From Shewanella canadensis (GTDB lineage Bacteria > Pseudomonadota > Gammaproteobacteria > Enterobacterales > Shewanellaceae), in assembly GCF_003966225.1 (NCBI RefSeq), contig NZ_RXNU01000002.1:496001-560000 (forward strand): 64,000 nucleotides of DNA, written 5' to 3'. A program made the translations under genes and the position numbers. This document shows, piece by piece, positions 45,928 to 55,814 of this stretch. Positions within the stretch are counted from its first letter, which is position 1; every line of letters begins with the position of its first letter. Below the pieces are notes generated by a model. The model had not been told where the DNA came from. It did not search any database and saw only the letters and a program-made list of their open reading frames with translations.

Positions 45928-46029
45928 GCTAGATGCTAGATGCTAGATGCTAGATGCTAGATGCTAGATGCTAGATGCTAGATGCTAGATGCTAGATGCT
46001 AGATGCTAGATAAGGATAAGGATAAGGAT
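45928..46029. repeat. Twelve perfect copies of a 7-bp repeat plus a 6-bp repeat
   Basis: GCTAGAT is repeated exactly 12 times (45928-46011, 84 bases), followed by AAGGAT three times (46012-46029). It lies in the spacer between the catalase promoter region and the small membrane-protein gene. Perfect copies imply recent expansion by slippage. Confidence 0.97.
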
Positions 46030-46083
46030 AACAGTCAAGGCCCGCTCAGGCCTTGACTGCCATTAACTGCCATTAAAAGTAAG

Positions 46084-46323
46084 CTAGTCCGATTTGTGCT
46101 CATATTTATAGAGTCTTATTAAGTAATAGATATCTATAAGTACGATAAAGAAGTTGACCAAAGCTACGGGGATCGCACTAATCGCTAAACCATAGGCTAC
46201 AAACAGCGCCGCACCTATGAGATTCCACCAGCGCAATTTCTTAATATTCGACATCATGAGTGAGATGGCGACCACGACCGAAGCCAGATAGCCTACCCAT
46301 TCCCAAATTGTTGCGTTATCCAT
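46084..46323 (-). CDS. Small YgjV/CBU_0592-like membrane protein
   Basis: 79 residues, two to three helices. The pattern WEWVGYLASVVVAISLMMSNIKKLRWWNLIGAALFVAYG resembles half of the YgjV family and small CBU_0592-type proteins. Function unknown. The conserved pattern and good hydropathy argue that it is real. Confidence 0.7.
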   Translation of the reverse strand: MDNATIWEWVGYLASVVVAISLMMSNIKKLRWWNLIGAALFVAYGLAISAIPVALVNFFIVLIDIYYLIRLYKYEHKSD

Positions 46324-46455
46324 ACGCTCTCCAGAATTTTATTCAAATACTACTGTTTCTATTATGACCAAAAGCCTGCAATTACGACAGTTTATTTCAA
46401 TAAAAAACGGACATAGATGGTGGGGTATTTAACTCCACATCCCCCCAAGTGATGA

Positions 46456-46893
46456 TTAACGTGTAACAACTGCGGCGGTCATCCTCGAGATGCAACACAA
46501 TTGACCGGCACCATTATGAATCAACACCTCCCAAACGGAGCTCCTCTTACCTAAATGGACCGGTTTAGCCGTCGCCGTTAAGATACCATTACGGGAGGCT
46601 TTAAGGTGATTAGCGTTGATCTCCTGACCTACACAATAGAACTGCTCATAGTCGACAACAAAATTCGCCGCATAGCTGGCGACGGTCTCGGCAAGCACAA
46701 CATTGGCTCCACCATGAACGATTCCCAGTGGGTTATGGACGTCGGGAGATGCAGGCATCGTTGCCTTCATATAATCATCACCAATCTCTGAAATCTGAAT
46801 GCCCAAGGTCTTCATCAAGGTGCCTTTACCATGCATTCCCTCATCCATCTTGGCGCAATCTTCCAAGGTTACCGCTCTGAACCAAATCGACAT
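46456..46893 (-). CDS. menI: Hotdog-fold thioesterase, MenI/YdiI-like
   Basis: Hydrolyses 1,4-dihydroxy-2-naphthoyl-CoA in menaquinone synthesis (E. coli MenI/YdiI). Shared wording with YdiI: IGDDYMKATMP, PLGIVHGGANVVLAETVAS (catalytic Glu), GQEINANHLKASR and GQLCCISRMTAAV. Length 145. Menaquinone is central to Shewanella respiration. Promiscuous PaaI-type activity cannot be excluded. Confidence 0.85.
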   Translation of the reverse strand: MSIWFRAVTLEDCAKMDEGMHGKGTLMKTLGIQISEIGDDYMKATMPASPDVHNPLGIVHGGANVVLAETVASYAANFVVDYEQFYCVGQEINANHLKASRNGILTATAKPVHLGKRSSVWEVLIHNGAGQLCCISRMTAAVVTR

Positions 46894-47908
46894 TTTACAT
46901 CCATCCTTTTTTAATAATGCTCCACAGTCTACTGTGTCATAAGCAAAATTTAAACAGGTGTTCGGGATTGAGGAAAAACGGTGAGGTGGTAAGTGGTAAG
47001 TGGTAAGTGGTAAGTGATAAGTGATAAGTGATAAGTGATAAGTGATAAGTGATAAGTGATAAGTGATAAGTGATAAGTGATAAGTGATAAGTGATAAGTG
47101 TGAAAAAAGGAAATGGTGTTCGCAACACTTATCTGACGACTTTCTTAGATCAACCTTGAACTTACGAATAACTCACTATTTTTAAGATGGCTCTCGAATA
47201 CTCTTATTTTTTGCGCCGATTCGTTCGAGACGACCGACATTAGGTGAATATTCGAGAGCCGTAGGGCAACTTTTACAGTGGTTAACAGCTTATACCTTTA
47301 AGATTAAACAGGCGTTAACGGGCTTGGATATTAAAAGCCACTAACTCAGGTCGACACTGTTCTCGGATCTCGGATTGATTCTGAATCGCCTTTCCAAAAT
47401 GAGTACAGCCAATCCTTTCCGCCAGCACTCGCGAACAAAATGATGAAAACTTCCATACATTTTTAATCAATTAAGCATCAAGATGTAGGCAGTTTATACA
47501 GACTTATATCTGGAGCAAGGGATCTGCATCACTTTGTCAGAGATAAATGACTTTTTTAAGGGGAAGAGCTATTTTTTCAACTCAAGTGTTCAAAAGAGGT
47601 TATCAAACGAAAAAACAAGAATACAAAACCATTTAAAAAAAGATACATAAACAACAAAAACAAAAAGATATGTAAAAATCCTTTACTTACACCAGTCTTT
47701 CAACAATGACTTAACTCCAAAGTAAAACCCCATAATACGATCTAAAAAACACGAAAAAGTAATTAAGTAACAACTTAAAAGTATCCACTTATTCTAATTT
47801 AAAGGAGCAAGCCTTATTCATACAAGTTTTAGAAACAAAGGCGTGCTTAGGCTAGCAATAAAAGAGATATGAGTTGGTAACACATGGAACTTAGGTATAA
47901 AAAAATAA
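46894..47908. other. Long gene-free AT-rich region
   Basis: About one kilobase without a supportable gene. It contains the heptamer array (46988-47099) and a perfect 12-bp inverted repeat GGCTCTCGAATA / TATTCGAGAGCC at 47189-47200 and 47249-47260. A very A-rich stretch (47560-47800) has no open frame. It includes the menI promoter region. Nothing else was recognised. Confidence 0.5.
46988..47099. repeat. Sixteen-unit 7-bp tandem repeat of two variants
   Basis: Four copies of GGTAAGT followed by 12 perfect copies of GATAAGT (112 bases), 95 bases upstream of the menI start. The variants are separated in blocks, not mixed, which suggests expansion from one end. A reverse frame across it would encode LITYHLS repeats and is a by-product. 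Confidence 0.97.
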
Positions 47909-47930
47909 AGCCCAACCGAAAGGTTGGGCT
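47902..47930 (-). terminator. Terminator of the 5'-nucleotidase gene
   Basis: AGCCCAACC-GAAA-GGTTGGGCT forms a nine-bp stem. On the reverse strand it is followed by TTTATTTTTTT. Confidence 0.9.
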
Positions 47931-47980
47931 CTGTTTCGAGATCTAAGGTATCAGCTGATTAACCTTATTAAATGATAAGA

Positions 47981-49714
47981 TTAACTGCCGCAGCCATCAG
48001 AACTTCTGGAGTTGATATAGCGAACATCTTTCGCTCTGTCATAGTTGATAGGATCGAGCGTCTCATGCTTTTTGATGAATTGATAAAGCATATCTGCATC
48101 AATAAAGCCGGTGTCTCTCGCCTTTTCCTTCAACTTGGGATATTTGTTACCGCCCGCAGCATTATAGCTAGGGAGGGTAAATCGATATTTATCCGTTAGC
48201 TTGAAGGGCTTGTCACCAACAGCTCTGATATCGACATCTTTAGCTTTACAGTCAACGGTCATCTTGATGCCGCTGAAGTGGGCAAAGCCTCCAGAGCCTC
48301 GAGTCTTAAGCGCAACCCTAGACAAATACTTCTTCAGTTCGGCCCCATTCATCTCAGTCACAGTCACACTGTTGGAAAAAGGCTGCACCTTAAGCACATC
48401 ACGATAGCGAATAGGCCCTTTCTTGATGGTGGCACGAATACCGCCAGAGTTCATGATGCCGAAATCTGCTGGCACAGGAAGCTGAGTCTGAGCATGGGCT
48501 ATCATCATCCCCAGAGGCGTCGCTTGGTAACGAACAACCTTACGCTTACCAATGAAATCCGCCTTTGCAACACCAATCTGCTCTCTCAACTTCTGCTGTC
48601 CATTACGCTGATAAGGGCGAAGCAGTTCAAGAGTTTCCTTATCCTTAGGAGTCAGCATATGAGGCGGATAGTAGGAGCCAAACTTGGTTTCTGCATTCAC
48701 AGGCACCAACTCGTAGTTAGCCAGATGAAGTTCGCCGCCATAGTATTCAAAGTCAGCGCGCCCCACGAACTTGCCCCACTCGTAAGCTTGCATGATCCAA
48801 GTGCCATTCTTGCGATCCGGCTTACAAGGCTCATCACGACCCCAATCCTCTACATATTCACCAGTATCCCCTTCCATACAGACGGGTAATTGTGAGTGAC
48901 CGCCAATAATGGCTTGGATCTGGCCAGGCTTTAGGCTTTTAGCTAGCGCCACATCGCCGGGCGCATTACTACCATGCCTACCATTTTCATAGTGACCCAT
49001 ATGGGTGAGACCAAAAACAAGATCCGGTTGATGCTTCTGCTCAAGCTCTGCCAAAATATCTTTGGCTTCTGTTTGAGGCGAAGTAAATTTTAGATCTTCA
49101 ACAAACTCTGGATTACCGATTTCAGCAGTATGCTCAGTTGTCAGGCCGACTACGGCCAGCTTCAAACCTTGAACCTCAAACAGCTTATAAGGTTCGAAAT
49201 AGCGTTGCCATTCACCATCGACTTGGCGATAGATGTTGGCCGATAACCAAGGAAATTTTGACCAGCCTCTCTGCTTATCCATCACCGTCGATGGGTTATC
49301 AAACTCATGGTTACCCACGGCCATGGCGTCATAGCCAAGGTGGTTCATGCCGATAAAATCTGGCTCGGCGTCTTGAAGATCAGACTCAGGTACGCCAGTG
49401 TTAATATCGCCACCTGAAAGCAGTAAAGTCTCCCCACCTTGTTCGGTGACCTCTTTGCGGATTTGGTCAAGTATGGTTTTTCGTGCAGCCATACCATACT
49501 CACCTCTTGAGCCTTGCCAAAAACGGCCGTGGTGATCATTGGTATGCAGCAAGGTGAAGCGCTTACAGTCATCACCAGCGGCTTGACAGGCGATAGATGC
49601 TGTCACCTTAGGCGCCTCTTCCACCTTTTTCTTACCACAGCCGCTCAATGCTAACGTTAGAGCGATAGCTGAGCCGGTAAGAAGCAGGCAAGAAGGACGG
49701 AGTGAAGTATTCAT
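47981..49714 (-). CDS. Lipoprotein 5'-nucleotidase (UshA/NutA-like)
   Basis: Dephosphorylates extracellular or periplasmic nucleotides to nucleosides and phosphate. Lipobox LSGC then GKKK suggests outer-membrane anchoring. Metallophosphatase motifs: LLHTNDHHGRF, LSGGDINTG, AVGNHEFD, GLTHMGH and GGHSQLP. A C-terminal nucleotidase domain has MNSGGIRATIKKGPIRYRDVLKVQPFSN. 577 residues. Downstream of two nuclease genes in the same direction, so it can act on their products. Confidence 0.92.
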   Translation of the reverse strand: MNTSLRPSCLLLTGSAIALTLALSGCGKKKVEEAPKVTASIACQAAGDDCKRFTLLHTNDHHGRFWQGSRGEYGMAARKTILDQIRKEVTEQGGETLLLSGGDINTGVPESDLQDAEPDFIGMNHLGYDAMAVGNHEFDNPSTVMDKQRGWSKFPWLSANIYRQVDGEWQRYFEPYKLFEVQGLKLAVVGLTTEHTAEIGNPEFVEDLKFTSPQTEAKDILAELEQKHQPDLVFGLTHMGHYENGRHGSNAPGDVALAKSLKPGQIQAIIGGHSQLPVCMEGDTGEYVEDWGRDEPCKPDRKNGTWIMQAYEWGKFVGRADFEYYGGELHLANYELVPVNAETKFGSYYPPHMLTPKDKETLELLRPYQRNGQQKLREQIGVAKADFIGKRKVVRYQATPLGMMIAHAQTQLPVPADFGIMNSGGIRATIKKGPIRYRDVLKVQPFSNSVTVTEMNGAELKKYLSRVALKTRGSGGFAHFSGIKMTVDCKAKDVDIRAVGDKPFKLTDKYRFTLPSYNAAGGNKYPKLKEKARDTGFIDADMLYQFIKKHETLDPINYDRAKDVRYINSRSSDGCGS

Positions 49715-49823
49715 AATAATCCTTCAATATTATTCAGATAAGCGTTGTCACTTGCCTTAATGGCTGATTTCCCATGGTGAGAACAAAGCGCACAAAGCGA
49801 GGTTTAGACAACGTCTATACAGT

Positions 49824-49860
49824 TAAAAAAAGCAGCACCCAGAGCGATCCCGGTACTGCT
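49824..49860 (-). terminator. Terminator between the endonuclease I and 5'-nucleotidase genes
   Basis: On the reverse strand AGCAGTACC pairs with GGTGCTGCT and is followed by seven T. The nucleotidase gene may therefore have its own promoter in the remaining 110 bases. Confidence 0.75.
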
Positions 49861-49881
49861 TTTTATAGGCTTAACTGATGA

Positions 49882-52461
49882 TTAGCCTTGGCGGCGACGC
49901 AACCACATTAGAGGTAGCAGCAGAGTCATAAGACCACCTAAACTACCAGCCCCATCAGGCTTAGTCCAACCCGTGTCTTCGGTGTTTGTCACTTCAATGC
50001 TAACAGACTTACTGAAGCTTTCTTCGCCAACAGTTGCCGTGAGCTCGAACACAAGAACTTGATCGATATTGACGCTAGGTGAAGTCACATCAAGTGTCAG
50101 ACCTGTAGCGGTAAACACTGCCGTGTTTCCAGATACCTGCTTCCAGCTGTAGCTAGTACCTTCTGGAGCATCAGCAACAGTCGCTGTGATAGCAGTACTT
50201 TCGCCTTCGATCAGCTTGGTGTTACCAGCAAACGTCACATCCAGAGTCAAAGGCACGTTGGTCACAGGCAGGCTAACTGCTTTAGTGGTTTCCAGAGTGC
50301 CATCACTGATGGTCAGAGTGAAATTCAGAGCTGTGTCGGCTTTAACCATTGGCGCAGTCAAAGACAATATCGCCTTGTCGCCAACAACTGTCTTCTCTTC
50401 ACCAACAATCTGCTCCCACTTGTAAGTAAGAGTAACACCTTCGTCAGCTTTGATTGCAGAGGCATCTATGGTGTATGCAGTACCTTCAGTTACATTCTCA
50501 GGAGTAACAATATCACCTTCGACTACCAAACCAGGGTTTGGATCGTCACCACAGACTGCACCATACACTTCTTGTACTAACTCAGGGCGGTCAATGAAGG
50601 GGTTACGGTTGCCCTGGTATTTGTATACCTGGTTGTTACGGTTCAGCTCGTAGGTATCAACAGCATCTAACTTGTTCCACGCATACAGAGTACAAAGCGT
50701 ACCGATCAGCGGATCGCTATCCTCAGCAGTGGTAGTTAGACGATCTACTACTACTAGATCAGGCATATTAGTTGTAGCTGTATCGGTCCCTTGATAACGA
50801 GTATCCATATACATGATCATACGAGCTACATCGCCTTTCACCTCATCACGAGGCTCCCAGCAGTCCGTAGTTTTGTTCAGGTAGTTACCTGTACCTACAC
50901 CGTTAAACTGAACCTCTTCACCAGTATCGCTACACGCACCAAAGTCATTGTTGCTTCGCGCAGTATTGATGCCTGGATCTGAAGGACGCAGGTGATGAGC
51001 ATCGGTGTAGCCCCACTGAGAGTCGCTAGGGAAGCCATGACTCTTGGCCCATACGTGCTCACGGTTCCACTTACCCGCACCACTACCACTGGTTTGGTTG
51101 TCGTACTTGGAAATAGAAGCATTCGTGTAGATCTCAATAACATTCTTATCGTTATCGGGATCTTGATCAGCGTAGGTCAATACGCTCCAAACCTGCTTAT
51201 AGCTCAGTTGCTTTTGACCTGTCGCAATAATGGTAGACAGGGCATTTTTAAGCTCATCTGCATTGGCAAAATCACCACTTAATACATCTGAGTAATAGAT
51301 CTCACCATTGAACGTTGTAGGATCGGCAACCGGAGCAAGGATCTCACAGTTGGTACAAGGATTTGGATCTGGCTCTGGCTCTGAAGGACACGCGTCTTCA
51401 CCGGCACAACCAAGGCCATCTGCAGTGTCTTTAGGTAGAATGAGCCACTGATCTTTAGAGGTTCCAGGGTATACGTCAGCGGTATTAGTATCACCCACTT
51501 TCACAGAAGCTTTACGCCGCAGGGTTTTATCTACAGTAGAAAAGTCACCATCAGTCCATTTTAGCTGCTCTCCAACCTTACCAATGCTATCAATAACTGC
51601 ACCATCTTTGGTAAGCACCAAAGCATCATCACCGCTGAACTTACCAACAGTGTGAGCAGTTCCGACTTTAAAAGCTTCAGAAGCGCTTGAGTGGTGGAAC
51701 ACTAAGCTTTTACCAACGTCGAGTGAACCAGTAAGACTGACAACTGTGGAATCAGTGATCTCAGTCGCACCGTTAAAATAGATGGCTAACTTATATTCGC
51801 TGCCATCCAAATTGAGTGTGCTACCACCTACGTTAGAAACCTCAATCGCTTTATTATAGCTACCACCTTCGACATACTCGGTGATAAGCAGCACACCTGG
51901 CTCGACTACAAAAGTACAAGCATCTTCACCAATGCAACCAAATCCGTCGACAGTGTCCTTGGGCTGAGAAGTCCAGTCATTTTCGTCGAAAGTATCTTTA
52001 GCTACCATGGAGCCAGAGGTACTCTTACGTCGCAGCGTAACATCTTTACCCCAATCTTTGGGTGTAGGCACTGCACCAACAATATCAATGACCGTGTCAC
52101 CATTTAATAGTCCAACAGCGTCGGTTCCATTCTGTTGGAGACCGCCAATCATAGCAGTTACGCTAGAGTCGAGGTTCAACACAGCATCAGTATGTCTAAC
52201 AACTAAGATGCCTTTTGCCGGTATTTCCTGGTCTGTAAACGCGACCATATCTGTCGTAGTGGTTGCACCATCTTTGTAACGAACTAGCTTATAGCCATTT
52301 AAAGATTGTGCGGCGTCACCTGAGTTATAAATCTCAATCGCTTTATTGAATCCGCCGCCTTCAATGTACTCTGTAATCAATAAATCAGCATTAGCAGCAG
52401 TGGACAAGCCGCCCAAAACCATAGCAGTTGCTGCGGCAACTGCGTTCATTTTAATTCTCAT
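49882..52461 (-). CDS. Secreted endonuclease I with two lamin-tail domains and GlyGly-CTERM
   Basis: An 859-residue exported nuclease. After the signal peptide (AAATAMVLGGLSTAANA) come two lamin-tail domains starting at LLITEYIEGGGFNKAIE and LLITEYVEGGSYNKAIE, each closed by LRRK and DxDGxGC-type segments. Then comes an endonuclease I domain (about 380-650) with WNREHVWAKSHG and AHHLRPSDPGINTARSNNDFG, and Ig-like repeats. The tail GAGSLGGLMTLLLPLMWLRRR is a GlyGly-CTERM signal for rhombosortase processing after type II secretion. Confidence 0.92.
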   Translation of the reverse strand: MRIKMNAVAAATAMVLGGLSTAANADLLITEYIEGGGFNKAIEIYNSGDAAQSLNGYKLVRYKDGATTTTDMVAFTDQEIPAKGILVVRHTDAVLNLDSSVTAMIGGLQQNGTDAVGLLNGDTVIDIVGAVPTPKDWGKDVTLRRKSTSGSMVAKDTFDENDWTSQPKDTVDGFGCIGEDACTFVVEPGVLLITEYVEGGSYNKAIEVSNVGGSTLNLDGSEYKLAIYFNGATEITDSTVVSLTGSLDVGKSLVFHHSSASEAFKVGTAHTVGKFSGDDALVLTKDGAVIDSIGKVGEQLKWTDGDFSTVDKTLRRKASVKVGDTNTADVYPGTSKDQWLILPKDTADGLGCAGEDACPSEPEPDPNPCTNCEILAPVADPTTFNGEIYYSDVLSGDFANADELKNALSTIIATGQKQLSYKQVWSVLTYADQDPDNDKNVIEIYTNASISKYDNQTSGSGAGKWNREHVWAKSHGFPSDSQWGYTDAHHLRPSDPGINTARSNNDFGACSDTGEEVQFNGVGTGNYLNKTTDCWEPRDEVKGDVARMIMYMDTRYQGTDTATTNMPDLVVVDRLTTTAEDSDPLIGTLCTLYAWNKLDAVDTYELNRNNQVYKYQGNRNPFIDRPELVQEVYGAVCGDDPNPGLVVEGDIVTPENVTEGTAYTIDASAIKADEGVTLTYKWEQIVGEEKTVVGDKAILSLTAPMVKADTALNFTLTISDGTLETTKAVSLPVTNVPLTLDVTFAGNTKLIEGESTAITATVADAPEGTSYSWKQVSGNTAVFTATGLTLDVTSPSVNIDQVLVFELTATVGEESFSKSVSIEVTNTEDTGWTKPDGAGSLGGLMTLLLPLMWLRRRQG

Positions 52462-52535
52462 AATCGTATCTCTTTTGAATCTTTGATGGGAAGCGCACTG
52501 CCCGAAAGCAGGCGCTTCATTGTCGAGAACAACGC

Positions 52536-55500
52536 TTATTTGCGAAGACGACGGCGCATAGCTGCTAGTCCGAACAGGGATAACAAGCTGATGAAGCCGG
52601 CGCTACCAGCACCACCATCACCGCCAGTGTGATCGATTTCTTCTTCTACAATGTCAGCAATCAAGGTGTCGCGGTTAGATACCTTAGCTAGGAAAGTTTG
52701 CTCAGAACCTTCCACAAGTTTGCCATCACGCTGTAGGCTTACCGTAACGTTGTAGATAGCAGATGGGGCTCCAAAGACCTCGAAATTCACCAAAGCTGTC
52801 GTGTCATTAGAAAGGACCACATTAGGAAGTACCATTTGGGTCAAATCTAAACGCTGTTCATCATCATCAGGACTCATACGGACGGTCGCTACATCCCCGA
52901 CTTGAGCAGAAATACCAGTTGGGATCTGATAAGGAACCTTGATCAGCTTTCTCAGTTTTGGCAGGTTCATAGGCACGTTAGCATCCGTATCACCAGGCTT
53001 ATAGCTAAGGCTTATCAATGCCGCATCGTGATCCGACGAGCGATAGGCGTCCCCTTTATAGAACTTATGCGCTCCAGTACCGTCGAGAGAACCTTTGCGG
53101 TTATTTTGGTAGTCATACAAGCCAGTCTCGGCAGCATTCACATGCCAATCAGTGGCATCAATCACGCGATCTTTCAGAGAAGGCGAGATCAAGATGTGGT
53201 CAAGCGAGCCTAGTTCGTCACTGTAAGAGTAACTCCAAGGCGTCTTGCCCTTCTCCTTGTAAATGTCACCGACGATATCGATGTAGCCGTAAGTCTTGGT
53301 GATAGTGGCTGCAGAGCCATCTTCGTTAAACTGAGGCTTAGGTCCAAGGAAAGTATGGCTAGCGGTAACGATCGTCTTGTTGCGTGGGTTCTCGGTAAGA
53401 ACGAGTACTGGATCTTCTTTACCATAGGCGTTCAAATCACCAAGGATAATCTTATCCCCAAGCACGTCTTCCATCTCTTCACCCAAGTGCACGGCACCGG
53501 CTACGCGGAACTCAGCACAAGACCCTTGGTAATCCAGATCTGGCGCAGCACGGTTGCTCCAAGTCGTGGCTTCACCAAACTCAACACCTTGCCATTCTTC
53601 CCAACAAGTAGAGCCTTTTGACTTAAGGTGGTTTACAGCTAGCGTTAAACGCTTACCGGTTTGGTTAACGATAAAGGTTACAACCAAAGCGTCACGGTGG
53701 TAGTTCTGACCGTTCTCTAGGATCTCGTTGTTCTGATCTTTGATCACCTCACCTAAATCGTTCACTGTGGTAGGCGCTTTCTGCTGAGGCATAGGTATAA
53801 CGCGCGTGCGCTCAATGCTCATCTTGCTTGGGCGATATATGATACCGGTAGCAATAGCATCAGAACCAATGGCGTCTAGGTTATCCAGCATTTGATTGCC
53901 GTTGTTGTCAAAACCAACAAACACATAACGGTTCTCAGTGGAGTTAGGGCCATTGTAATCACGGGCATACTCACTCACGTACTGGATGTTAACCTGGTTA
54001 ACAATCTCAGCAATGGCACTATTATCGCCAAAACCGTTGTTTTCAATCTCCATCAGGGCCATGACATCGGCATCCTGAGCACGAATAACTTCTACCAGTT
54101 TGGTTCTCTGGTTAATGTATTCATCGTAGCTATCTGCGCCTCGGCTCTGACCAAAGTTGTTATTGTCGCCACCGAAAGGAGAATTAAAGAAGTTAAACAG
54201 GTTTTGACTGGCAACGCGGATGGCAAAATCATCTTCTGCCACAGTGTCTTTCAGATCAGGCTTATCAGTACGTGGTAAGTTGTGAATAAAGTTATCACTA
54301 GTCAACTGGTTAGTGATGGTCAGGCTATAATCCTGATCATACTTATCGGTTCCTGGGATCAGCTCAGTTTCGTATTGGCTGATCATACCCTGCGCGTTCA
54401 CGAGACTATCGTCAATGCGGATATAATTGGTATGTGGGTCACTGTTAAAGCCAGCGTAGTAAGGCAAGACGATGCCGTCGGACTTAGTGGCACTTTCAAT
54501 CACTAAACGATAGTCATTGTTTTGCTCATAAGCCGCCTTAGACTCAGGGCTTCCTGCAACGTGCAAGTGGTTGGGCTGCAAGTTAGGACGCTTATAAGCC
54601 GCCACCATGTTGTTGCGGTTATGCCCTTTGCTACTTGGAAGATAGTTGTAGCTGAAGCTGCGAGTAATACGCATATCTTGCTCGCCATCAGTCTGAGGAT
54701 CCAGATCTGTAGGCAGATTAACCAGCATTCCTTCGTAACGCTCTAACGTCTTATCGAAAGAGCCATTATCAGAGCTAATAACCTGAATATCGATAGGCGC
54801 AGTTGGGACAGTAGTATCGGTAACGTTCCAGCCAAATTTCGTATCAGCAGACAGTTGAGTCTGACCTCCAACCTCAGCCACTTTACTGCCAATACAGACT
54901 GTTTGACCAACCTTCAGATCACCGGCGGCACTAGTGCTAACAAAGATACCATCGGAAGTCTCTGGGTTATTGTCTGAAACTAGGTTATGCAGATAGAAGC
55001 CTTCATTAGGAATCGTTTCCTTAGCAGAGATAATACCTTCTACGGCAACTTTTTCAGCTGATTCGGTTTCACCATCAGCAATCAGAGGCGACGTAAAGCC
55101 TGTACCCTGAACTTCGCTAGGAGACTTAATTTCACTCTTATCCGTTGGACAAGTGAAGATGTCCATGATGTCCTCAGCATCAGCTGCAGGCAGCTCGGAT
55201 TTGCCTAAATCATCGGTCTTCATTGGCAAGATGTTTTGCCACTTAGTTGCATCGAAAGTGTCTGATTGAGCGGGATTGTTGCCATCAGCGGCTTGCTTAC
55301 GACGCAGAGTAGTGTTCGGAGCCCAATAGTCATAGGCTTTCGCAGTACCTACACGATCGATGATTTTTTCTTCATTCTCGATATAGAAGCGGTCGTTACC
55401 ATTTATGTAAAAATTCGAGTACTTGGCACCGCCTTCACCAACAACAACCATGCCGCCGTTATCGGTAATGGTTTTCTTAAAGGCAGCAGAGGCATCTTCA

Positions 55501-55781
55501 TTGATAATGACCAGTGATTTGCCTGCATCTAGCGTAATATCTGTCAGCAACAGAGTACCGTCGCCTTTCTCCATTTTATTGGCATACTTTCCTGATTCAC
55601 TGCGAACGAGGGTATCGTCAGTAAAGGTAAAGGCTGTACTGCCTGTATTGGTTATTTCTACAGCTCCTAATGTGGTGTCACTGCTTTGGGTCATTTCGGT
55701 GATCAGCAGATCTTCAACGCCAGCGAAGGCGCCCATGCTGATGGTGCTGGCAATGGCCAGCGATAAGAAACTTTTTTTCAT
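52536..55781 (-). CDS. exeM: ExeM/NucH-family extracellular nuclease with GlyGly-CTERM
   Basis: Large secreted DNase related to S. oneidensis ExeM. Signal peptide MKKSFLSLAIASTISMGAFA; lamin-tail domain (LLITEMTQSSDTTLGAVEITN); OB-fold segment (about 230-340); endonuclease/exonuclease/phosphatase domain with RVASQNLFNFFNSPFGGD, MALMEIENNGFGD, LGDLNAYGKEDP and SSDHDAALISL. The end GGAGSAGFISLLSLFGLAAMRRR is a GlyGly-CTERM. ATG at 55781; the frame is open to a TTG at 55808. At 1081 residues it is longer than the 871 I recall for S. oneidensis ExeM. Confidence 0.92.
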   Translation of the reverse strand: MKKSFLSLAIASTISMGAFAGVEDLLITEMTQSSDTTLGAVEITNTGSTAFTFTDDTLVRSESGKYANKMEKGDGTLLLTDITLDAGKSLVIINEDASAAFKKTITDNGGMVVVGEGGAKYSNFYINGNDRFYIENEEKIIDRVGTAKAYDYWAPNTTLRRKQAADGNNPAQSDTFDATKWQNILPMKTDDLGKSELPAADAEDIMDIFTCPTDKSEIKSPSEVQGTGFTSPLIADGETESAEKVAVEGIISAKETIPNEGFYLHNLVSDNNPETSDGIFVSTSAAGDLKVGQTVCIGSKVAEVGGQTQLSADTKFGWNVTDTTVPTAPIDIQVISSDNGSFDKTLERYEGMLVNLPTDLDPQTDGEQDMRITRSFSYNYLPSSKGHNRNNMVAAYKRPNLQPNHLHVAGSPESKAAYEQNNDYRLVIESATKSDGIVLPYYAGFNSDPHTNYIRIDDSLVNAQGMISQYETELIPGTDKYDQDYSLTITNQLTSDNFIHNLPRTDKPDLKDTVAEDDFAIRVASQNLFNFFNSPFGGDNNNFGQSRGADSYDEYINQRTKLVEVIRAQDADVMALMEIENNGFGDNSAIAEIVNQVNIQYVSEYARDYNGPNSTENRYVFVGFDNNGNQMLDNLDAIGSDAIATGIIYRPSKMSIERTRVIPMPQQKAPTTVNDLGEVIKDQNNEILENGQNYHRDALVVTFIVNQTGKRLTLAVNHLKSKGSTCWEEWQGVEFGEATTWSNRAAPDLDYQGSCAEFRVAGAVHLGEEMEDVLGDKIILGDLNAYGKEDPVLVLTENPRNKTIVTASHTFLGPKPQFNEDGSAATITKTYGYIDIVGDIYKEKGKTPWSYSYSDELGSLDHILISPSLKDRVIDATDWHVNAAETGLYDYQNNRKGSLDGTGAHKFYKGDAYRSSDHDAALISLSYKPGDTDANVPMNLPKLRKLIKVPYQIPTGISAQVGDVATVRMSPDDDEQRLDLTQMVLPNVVLSNDTTALVNFEVFGAPSAIYNVTVSLQRDGKLVEGSEQTFLAKVSNRDTLIADIVEEEIDHTGGDGGAGSAGFISLLSLFGLAAMRRRLRK

Positions 55782-55814
55782 AGTAAACTCTATAAAAGTT
55801 GAATTCAATTCGGA

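Noticed and set aside
45928-47099. Repeat arrays as possible CRISPR loci
   Set aside because: The units are 7 bp with no spacers, and no cas genes are present.
46937-47128. Reverse ORF encoding LITYHLS repeats
   Set aside because: It is the translation of the 7-bp tandem repeat. A unit not divisible by three cycles through frames, and there is no ribosome-binding site.
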